Origin: Betaproteobacteria bacterium
GTDB lineage: Bacteria; Pseudomonadota; Gammaproteobacteria; Burkholderiales; JACQAP01
Direction of reading: 5' to 3'
DNA: 64,000 bases
Assembly (NCBI GenBank): GCA_016194905.1
Contig: JACQAP010000019.1
Coordinates: forward strand, 124,001-188,000
Under the pieces are notes generated by a model. The model did no database searches. It worked only from the letters and a program-made list of their open reading frames with translations, and had not been told where the DNA came from. Numbering within the stretch: position 1 is the stretch's first letter; the number at the start of each line of letters is the position of its first letter. The position numbers were made by a program, and so were the translations under genes. Shown piece by piece: positions 58,609 through 64,000 of this stretch.

Positions 58609-59946
58609 TCAACCGCGCAATGTCTGCAGTAGTGCAACAAAGTCGCGCGCGATTTCCGGATTACAGGCGCGAAGAGCGACGATTTTCCGGCATGCATGAA
58701 GAACCGTTGTATGATCCCGCCCGCCAAAGGCGTCGCCGATATCCGGAAGGCTCAATTGTGTAAGTTCTTTGGCCAGAGCCATCGCCATTTGCCTTGGCCG
58801 AGCAACGGTTCGTGATCTCTTTTTCGAATACATGTCCGAAACCTTGATCTTGTAGTAATCCGCGACGATGCGCTGAATGTTGTCGACGGACACTTGACGC
58901 ACTTGTACGGCCAGCAGATCCTTCAGTGCTTCTCGCGCGAGATCGAGTGAAACCTTGGTGTTCGCGAATTTTGCGTAGGCGAGCACGCGCTTTAGGCCAC
59001 CTTCCAGTTCACGTACATTTGACTGGATGTGATTGGCTATAAAAAAGGCGACGTCCTCGGCGAGATTCACGCGATCGGCCTCTGCTTTTTTCAACAGGAT
59101 AGCAACTCTCATTTCCAACTCGGGTGGCTCGATGGCAACTGTGAGACCCCAGCCGAAACGCGAGATTAAGCGGTCTTCGATACCGGCGATCTCTTTCGGA
59201 TAGGTATCGCAGGTAATGATGACTTGTTTGTGAGCCTCGATCAGTGCATTGAATGCGTAAAAAAATTCCTCTTGCGTGCGATTTTTCCCGTTGAAGAACT
59301 GGATATCGTCAATCAAAAGCAGATCAAGCGAGTGGTAATATTTTTTGAAGCCGTCAAAAGCCTTGTGCTGATAGGCACGCACAACATCCGAAACATATTG
59401 TTCTGCGTGGATGTATCGCACGTTTGCTGAAGGATTGAATTCGAGCAACATGTTGCCGATAGCCTGAATCAGATGCGTCTTGCCCAGGCCAACGCCGCCG
59501 TAGACGAAGAGCGGGTTGTAGGCAACCCCGGGATGTTCTGCGACCTGGAGTGCAGCGGCACGCGCAAGCTGATTGGCTTTCCCGGTCACGAACGAATCAA
59601 ACGTAAATGAGGGATTGAGCCGCGTCTGCTCTCGGATCTTGGGTTTGGCTGATGGTGCCTCGCTGATCACTGCAGCGCCGGCCGGCAACTCAATCGGTGC
59701 GGCCGTGGATTTTTCGCTGAGGCTTAGCACCACGTCGACTGGTTTGCGCAGGTATTCCGCCGAAAGGCGTTCGATATCCGCCAGAAACTTGTCCTTGACC
59801 CACTCCAGGACGAACCGGTTAGGAGCGGATACCACGACATTTTCACCGTCGAGGTGTGCCTGAAGCGGCTGAATCCAGGTCTTATATTGTTGCGCTGGAA
59901 GGGCTTTTTCGAAATGGCGAAGGCAATGATTCCAGAAGCTATCCAT
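58609..59946 (-). CDS. dnaA: chromosomal replication initiator DnaA
   Basis: 445 residues. Domain I (residues 1-75, [25 protein letters not shown]), a short linker, the AAA+ domain with Walker [10 protein letters not shown] (150-158) and [10 protein letters not shown], and a C-terminal DNA-binding domain ending with [20 protein letters not shown]. It initiates replication at oriC. Divergent from rpmH. Confidence 0.98.
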   Translation of the reverse strand: MDSFWNHCLRHFEKALPAQQYKTWIQPLQAHLDGENVVVSAPNRFVLEWVKDKFLADIERLSAEYLRKPVDVVLSLSEKSTAAPIELPAGAAVISEAPSAKPKIREQTRLNPSFTFDSFVTGKANQLARAAALQVAEHPGVAYNPLFVYGGVGLGKTHLIQAIGNMLLEFNPSANVRYIHAEQYVSDVVRAYQHKAFDGFKKYYHSLDLLLIDDIQFFNGKNRTQEEFFYAFNALIEAHKQVIITCDTYPKEIAGIEDRLISRFGWGLTVAIEPPELEMRVAILLKKAEADRVNLAEDVAFFIANHIQSNVRELEGGLKRVLAYAKFANTKVSLDLAREALKDLLAVQVRQVSVDNIQRIVADYYKIKVSDMYSKKRSRTVARPRQMAMALAKELTQLSLPDIGDAFGGRDHTTVLHACRKIVALRACNPEIARDFVALLQTLRG

Positions 59947-60032
59947 CGGCGCAGAGTATGATTTTTGCTGCAGGATGCGGCCGTGGATGGCCCCCTAGAC
60001 AGAATCGCGAAGTTTACCAGCAAGCCGGCAAG

Positions 60033-60041
60033 TTATCCACA
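60033..60041 (+). promoter_or_regulatory. DnaA box
   Basis: Exact TTATCCACA consensus between dnaA and rpmH. Confidence 0.8.
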
Positions 60042-60064
60042 GGCTTGGTAACTCTTCGCCGAGG

Positions 60065-60094
60065 TTGACAAGCATGTGCGAAAACCCGTGTAAT
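60065..60094 (+). promoter_or_regulatory. rpmH promoter (sigma-70 type)
   Basis: TTGACA at 60065-60070 is a perfect -35 box; TGTAAT at 60089-60094 is a good -10 box with an 18-base spacer. The rpmH ATG is 38 bases further on. Confidence 0.8.
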
Positions 60095-60131
60095 ACCGCG
60101 CTTTTTCCGCCAGTCACTGGAGCAGAGAACT

Positions 60132-60266
60132 ATGAAGCGCACCTACCAACCTTCTAAGACCCGACGTGCACGCACGCACGGTTTCCTCGAGCGTATGAAG
60201 ACCCGCGGTGGACGGGCTGTGATCAATGCTCGCCGGGCCAAAGGACGGGCACGTTTGGCAGTCTGA
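60132..60266 (+). CDS. rpmH: 50S ribosomal protein L34
   Basis: 44 residues beginning [18 protein letters not shown] and ending with KGRARLAV, the full L34 sequence pattern. Too short for many ORF filters but unmistakable. Transcribed from the strong promoter just upstream, divergent from dnaA, and followed without a gap by rnpA. Confidence 0.98.
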   Translation: MKRTYQPSKTRRARTHGFLERMKTRGGRAVINARRAKGRARLAV

Positions 60267-60607
60267 AGCCGGCGCGCTCCCGGCTGCCTCGCAAGGCGAG
60301 GCTGTGCGGCAGAGCGCAGTTCACCGGTGCATTTGCGGCAAAACGGCAGGGCAAATTTTTTGTCGTCTTGAGCAGAAATAGCCCGCCGGGTGAACAAGCC
60401 CGCCTGGGAATAGTAGTCGGCAGGCATACCGCTCCGCGTTCGGTTACACGTTCCCTGATGAAGCGCACCGTTCGAGAAGTATTCCGTCAGTTGCGTGATC
60501 AGCTGGGTCCAGTCGATGTCGTCGTGAGAGTCCGCCGGCCCGCAGGAAGGTCGGATCTGCCCGCGGCCCGTCATGAACTGGAAAAGCTTCTGCGAGAAAC
60601 TTGCTGA
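60263..60607 (+). CDS. rnpA: ribonuclease P protein component
   Basis: About 114 residues if translation starts at the CTG at 60263, which overlaps the rpmH stop (CTGA). The frame has no ATG, GTG or TTG between there and 60368, yet the family sequence is plainly present upstream of 60368: [18 protein letters not shown]. The RNA-binding motif reads [13 protein letters not shown]. It assists the RNase P RNA in tRNA 5' maturation. The exact start is uncertain; the coding identity is not. Its stop overlaps yidD by one base. Confidence 0.85.
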   Translation: MKPARSRLPRKARLCGRAQFTGAFAAKRQGKFFVVLSRNSPPGEQARLGIVVGRHTAPRSVTRSLMKRTVREVFRQLRDQLGPVDVVVRVRRPAGRSDLPAARHELEKLLRETC

Positions 60608-60816
60608 TGCGGGCAACACTCTTAGTCTTCATCCGGCTGTACCAGCTCCTTCTGAGTCCGTGGACCGGCAACAGCTGCCGTTTCTACCCGACCTGTTCGG
60701 AGTATGCCAAGAACGCTATTGGCAAATATGGGGCAGCTCGCGGAGGGTGGTTGGCGACGAGGCGGATCCTCCGGTGCCATCCGTGGCATCCCGGCGGAGC
60801 CGATCCGGTACCTTGA
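60607..60816 (+). CDS. yidD: membrane protein insertion efficiency factor YidD
   Basis: 69 residues from ATG 60607, which overlaps the rnpA stop (TGATG). [20 protein letters not shown] and [12 protein letters not shown] at the end are the YidD signature. Membrane-associated helper of YidC, which is encoded next. Confidence 0.95.
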   Translation: MRATLLVFIRLYQLLLSPWTGNSCRFYPTCSEYAKNAIGKYGAARGGWLATRRILRCHPWHPGGADPVP

Positions 60817-60832
60817 TATAAAAATATCCTCA

Positions 60833-62491
60833 ATGGACAGTCTGCGTTTATTTGCGGCGATGGTGTTCGCCGTTTCCGTGTTCCTGCTGTTCGATGCCTG
60901 GAACAAGGAACGGAGCCCTCAATCCCCTACACCCGATCAAGCTGCGCAACGATCCGACGCGCCAACGCCCTCGCCAACGTTGCCGCCAGGTGTGGCTGCT
61001 CCGCTCGCGCCGACGAATTCTGCGGCCCCGGTCGCGCTGCCCGCTGCAGCGAATCTGCCCCCCTTGGTTGTACGCACCGACGTTCTGATCGCGGAGATCG
61101 ATCCCGTGGGCGGAACGTTGCGCAGGCTCGAGTTCACCGAGCACAAGGACAAGCTCGACAAATCCAAGAATTTCGTCCTGTTCCAGAAAGATGCTGTCCA
61201 TACCTACGTGGCGCAGAGCGGGCTGATCGGCGACGAACTTCCGAATCACACGACGGTATATAGCTCCGCCGCGACGAACTACGAATTGCGCGATGGGAGC
61301 GACGAACTGGTCGTCAATTTGACGGCAAGCGGGACAAAGGCCGTCAGCGTTACCAAGACGCTGACGTTCCACCGCGGCAGTTATCTCATCGACGAGACGT
61401 ATCACATCTCCAACCGAGGCGGGACGGAAATCAAGCCGTTCGCGTATTTTCAGTTGGTGCGTGACGGCACGCCGGCAGCAGGGGATTCCAAAATGGTGCC
61501 AACTTATACCGGCGCTGCCGTATATACCGACCAGTCCAAATTCCGCAAGGTCGCGTTTTCCGACGTCGACAAGGGCAAGACCGACTACCCGAAACATGCG
61601 AACGACGGTTGGATAGCGATCGTCCAGCATTATTTTGTGGCGGCCTTGCTGCCGTCCGGGGAAGTCGCGCGGGAGTTTTACACCCGCGCTCTGGACAGCG
61701 GTCTCTACACAGCGGGCATCATCGTGCCAGCGGGCAACATTGCTCCGGGTGCCGATGCGACGGTCGATATGCGGCTTTACGCCGGCCCCCAGGAGCAGGA
61801 CAAGCTCGCAAAGCTTTCGCGGGGTCTGAATCTCACGGTGGATTACGGTTGGCTGACAATCATTGCCACGCCGTTGTTCTGGGTGCTATCAGCTATCCAG
61901 AAATGGACCAACAACTGGGGTGTGTCGATCATATTGCTTACGGTGATCATCAAGCTGATCTTTTACCCATTGTCGGCAGCAAGCTACCGGTCGATGGCGA
62001 AAATGCGCGTGATGGCGCCCAAGATGCAGAAATTGAAGGAACAATACGGCGACGATCGCCAGCGCATGCATCAGGCAATGATTGAAATGTACAAAACCGA
62101 GAAGATCAACCCGCTCGGTGGTTGTCTACCGATCGTAGTCCAGATACCGGTGTTTATCGCGCTCTATTGGGTACTGCTGGCGAGCGTGGAATTGCGCAAT
62201 GCCCCGTTCATCTGGTGGATCAAGGATCTCTCGGCTCAGGATCCTTACTACATTCTGCCGGTGTTGATGGGAGCGACCATGATCATACAAACCTGGTTGA
62301 ATCCGACTCCGCCGGATCCCGTACAGGCGAAGGTCATGAAGATCATGCCGGTGGCATTCAGCGTGTTCTTTTTCTTCTTCCCCGCCGGGCTGGTGCTTTA
62401 CTGGCTGGTGAACAACATCCTCTCCATTGCGCAGCAGTGGCAGATCACGCGCACGATTGAGCGGTCAAAATCCGCTCATGCGGCACGCTGA
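60833..62491 (+). CDS. yidC: membrane protein insertase YidC
   Basis: 552 residues from ATG 60833. An N-terminal membrane helix (LRLFAAMVFAVSVFLLFDAW) leads to the large periplasmic beta domain (residues about 60-340), then the five-helix insertase core: WLTIIATPLFWVLSAIQKW, NWGVSIILLTVIIKLIFYPL, and FFFFPAGLVLYWLVNNILSI. It inserts proteins into the inner membrane alone or with Sec. A frame from 60704 overlaps yidD and is not used. Confidence 0.97.
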   Translation: MDSLRLFAAMVFAVSVFLLFDAWNKERSPQSPTPDQAAQRSDAPTPSPTLPPGVAAPLAPTNSAAPVALPAAANLPPLVVRTDVLIAEIDPVGGTLRRLEFTEHKDKLDKSKNFVLFQKDAVHTYVAQSGLIGDELPNHTTVYSSAATNYELRDGSDELVVNLTASGTKAVSVTKTLTFHRGSYLIDETYHISNRGGTEIKPFAYFQLVRDGTPAAGDSKMVPTYTGAAVYTDQSKFRKVAFSDVDKGKTDYPKHANDGWIAIVQHYFVAALLPSGEVAREFYTRALDSGLYTAGIIVPAGNIAPGADATVDMRLYAGPQEQDKLAKLSRGLNLTVDYGWLTIIATPLFWVLSAIQKWTNNWGVSIILLTVIIKLIFYPLSAASYRSMAKMRVMAPKMQKLKEQYGDDRQRMHQAMIEMYKTEKINPLGGCLPIVVQIPVFIALYWVLLASVELRNAPFIWWIKDLSAQDPYYILPVLMGATMIIQTWLNPTPPDPVQAKVMKIMPVAFSVFFFFFPAGLVLYWLVNNILSIAQQWQITRTIERSKSAHAAR

Positions 62492-63818
62492 CACAATTGC
62501 CGCGATAGCAACGGCGCCGGGGCGCGCCGGCATCGGCGTGGTACGTGTTTCCGGACCCGCGGTTCGCAACATTGCTGCTGCAATTCTGGGTCGTACGTTA
62601 CAGGTGCGCGTTGCGACGTTGTGCGATTTTCTCGAAGCGGAATCCGGAATTCTGGATCGAGGAATTGCAATTTTTTATCCTGCTCCGCATTCTTATACTG
62701 GCGAGGACGTGCTCGAGTTGCAGGGCCATGGCGGACTGGCAGTCTTGCAGTTGGTCCTGAGAAGGTGTCTTGATCTTGGCGCGCGTCCCGCGCAGCCAGG
62801 TGAATTTACTGAACGCGCATTCCTGAACGACAAGCTCGATCTTGCCCAGGCGGAGAGTGTTGCCGATCTGATCGACGCCAGTTCGGAAGCTGCTGCGCGA
62901 GGCGCGATGCGGTCGCTCGCGGGTGAATTTTCGGGTCGCGTTGGTCAACTTAACGACGCGCTCATCGAACTGCGAACCCTCGTTGAAGCGACCCTGGATT
63001 TCCCCGAAGAAGAGATCGATTTTCTCGAACGTACCGGCGCTCTGGAAAAACTTGGTCGCCTGCGAGCAGAAGTGACGACTTTGTTGGCCGAAGCGAAGCA
63101 GGGCAGGATTTTACGCGACGGCGCCAAAGTCGTATTAATCGGCCAGCCGAACGTTGGAAAATCGAGTTTGCTCAATCGCCTCGCAGAGGAAGAAGTGGCG
63201 ATCGTTACGGAAATTCCCGGGACAACGCGTGATCCTTTGCGGTACGAACTGGCAATCGAAGGCGTGCCCGTGCACGTCATCGATACAGCCGGACTCCGGG
63301 ATGCGACGGATGCTGTCGAGAAAATCGGCATTCAGCGCGCATGGCGCGAAATCCACCAGGCGGATCTGGCTCTGCTGATAGTGGATGCAACGGTAGGTAT
63401 CACAGATGTAGCTCTTAAGATCCTATCGGAACTGCCAGATAGTTTAAAAAAAATCATTATTTTCAATAAAATAGATATTTTAAAACGCGCGCCTGCAGAA
63501 GTTCAAACCATGAGCAGGATCGAAATCTGGCTATCTGCAAAAACTGGTGATGGACTAGATTTGCTGCGCACGGCCCTTTTGCGCAGCATTGGCTGGCAGC
63601 CGACGGAGGAAGGCACCTTCAGTGCCCGCGAACGCCATCTTCAAGCACTGCGCGAAGCAGAGGCTTCATTAAATCGAGCAGCGAACGAACCCAGTTCGCT
63701 GGAATTGATGGCGGAAGAACTGCGTTTGGCCCAGCAGGCATTCGCGAATATAACGGGCAAGTTCAGCGCCGACGACCTGCTGGGCGAAATCTTTTCGCGC
63801 TTTTGCATCGGCAAATAA
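62478..63818 (+). CDS. mnmE: tRNA uridine-5-carboxymethylaminomethyl modification GTPase
   Basis: 446 residues from ATG 62478, overlapping yidC by 14 bases. TIAAIATAPGRAGIGVVRVSG starts the folate-binding domain, the G domain has GQPNVGKSSLLN, PGTTRD, DTAGLRD and NKID, and the protein ends FCIGK with the invariant cysteine. With MnmG it modifies tRNA wobble uridines. Bases about 63439-63491 are unusually AT-rich for this genome. Confidence 0.98.
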   Translation: MRHADTIAAIATAPGRAGIGVVRVSGPAVRNIAAAILGRTLQVRVATLCDFLEAESGILDRGIAIFYPAPHSYTGEDVLELQGHGGLAVLQLVLRRCLDLGARPAQPGEFTERAFLNDKLDLAQAESVADLIDASSEAAARGAMRSLAGEFSGRVGQLNDALIELRTLVEATLDFPEEEIDFLERTGALEKLGRLRAEVTTLLAEAKQGRILRDGAKVVLIGQPNVGKSSLLNRLAEEEVAIVTEIPGTTRDPLRYELAIEGVPVHVIDTAGLRDATDAVEKIGIQRAWREIHQADLALLIVDATVGITDVALKILSELPDSLKKIIIFNKIDILKRAPAEVQTMSRIEIWLSAKTGDGLDLLRTALLRSIGWQPTEEGTFSARERHLQALREAEASLNRAANEPSSLELMAEELRLAQQAFANITGKFSADDLLGEIFSRFCIGK

Positions 63819-63821
63819 CGC

Positions 63822-64000
63822 GTGACGGAAGTCGTAGCACTTTGCGCGTTTGCTTTTCTGGCCGGGCTTGTGGATGCGGTGGCTGGGGGAGGGGGCTTGA
63901 TACAGGTTCCCGCGTTGTTCGCAATTTTTCCCTCTGCGCCACCACCCATTCTCCTTGGAACAAACAAATTTTCTGCAATAACAGGAACCACCATTGCGAC
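63822..64000 (+). CDS. TauE/SafE (TSUP) family membrane permease, 5' part
   Basis: 59 codons from GTG 63822, running off the window. ALCAFAFLAGLVDAVAGGGG then VPALFAIFP and LGTNKFSAITGTT are the repeat-one signature of TSUP/YfcA-like permeases. It begins three bases after the mnmE stop. Substrate (sulfite, sulfonate-derived acids or other anions) unknown. Confidence 0.88.
   Translation, partial: MTEVVALCAFAFLAGLVDAVAGGGGLIQVPALFAIFPSAPPPILLGTNKFSAITGTTIA

Larger units (their letters stand above)
59947..60131. promoter_or_regulatory. dnaA-rpmH divergent region with DnaA box and rpmH promoter
   Basis: 185 bases containing a perfect DnaA box at 60033-60041 and a strong promoter for rpmH. The DnaA box is well placed for autoregulation of dnaA, or as part of an origin. 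Confidence 0.6.

Noticed and set aside
60368-60607. rnpA starting at the TTG at 60368 (79 residues)
   Set aside because: RnpA family sequence clearly continues upstream in the same frame to near 60263, so this would truncate the protein.

Overview
The window is a stretch of a high-GC betaproteobacterial chromosome (my inference; no rRNA is present to fix the lineage). The evidence is gene order: def-fmt-rsmB-DUF4390-ntrY-ntrX, lysM-dprA-smg-topA, and gyrB-dnaN-dnaA facing rpmH-rnpA-yidD-yidC-mnmE are arrangements typical of Betaproteobacteria. The right third is therefore the region around the chromosomal replication origin. I see no phage, insertion sequence, CRISPR array, tRNA or rRNA.

Layout. 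1-3.4 kb: 3' end of hslU, then an alpha-glucan phosphorylase. 3.6-8.2 kb: a branched-chain amino acid type ABC importer (livK, livH, a livM-livG fusion, livF). 8.3-10.0 kb: small genes (exported unknown, LOG family, exported GlcG/HbpS-like) ending in a strong terminator. 10.0-14.3 kb, minus strand: a complete lar cluster (larA-larC-larE-larB) for making and using the nickel-pincer nucleotide cofactor. 14.4-23.4 kb: glycogen genes, with glgB-glgA leftward and glgC plus two GH57 enzymes rightward from a shared control region. 23.5-27.1 kb: a coiled-coil protein, a DUF2934 protein, an IlvD/Edd-family dehydratase and an exported HExxH metallopeptidase-like protein. 27.1-32.3 kb: cupin, membrane protein, a large FAD/Fe-S D-2-hydroxyacid dehydrogenase, and a divergent serine-glyoxylate type aminotransferase. 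32.3-42.7 kb, all minus strand: tkt, glk, SemiSWEET, gap, pgk, pyk, psiE (broken), purE, purC, tsaC/sua5. 42.8-49.5 kb, minus strand: ntrX-like, ntrY-like, DUF4390, rsmB, fmt, def. 49.6-54.9 kb, plus strand: LysM protein, dprA, smg, topA. 54.9-59.9 kb, minus strand: gyrB, dnaN, dnaA. 60.1-64.0 kb, plus strand: rpmH, rnpA, yidD, yidC, mnmE, and the start of a TauE/SafE-type permease.

How it fits together. Much of the left two thirds concerns central carbon handling: glycogen synthesis and breakdown (glgC, glgA, glgB, the phosphorylase, two GH57 enzymes), glucose entry and phosphorylation (SemiSWEET plus glk), lower glycolysis (gap, pgk, pyk), pentose phosphate (tkt), and 2-hydroxyacid chemistry (LarA homologue plus a D-2-hydroxyacid dehydrogenase). 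The right third is replication, translation and membrane-insertion housekeeping.

Most notable oddities: an NtrX-like regulator whose AAA+ domain has lost the Walker A lysine, the GAFTGA loop and the Walker B aspartate; a psiE gene split by one in-frame amber codon with the rest of the protein still readable; a palindrome-rich repeat carried in frame inside the FAD/Fe-S dehydrogenase; a hexapeptide tandem repeat inside LarC; a LarE with three cysteines placed as in the Fe-S-dependent LarE type; and intergenic inverted repeats built from short GCAGAGGA-like units.
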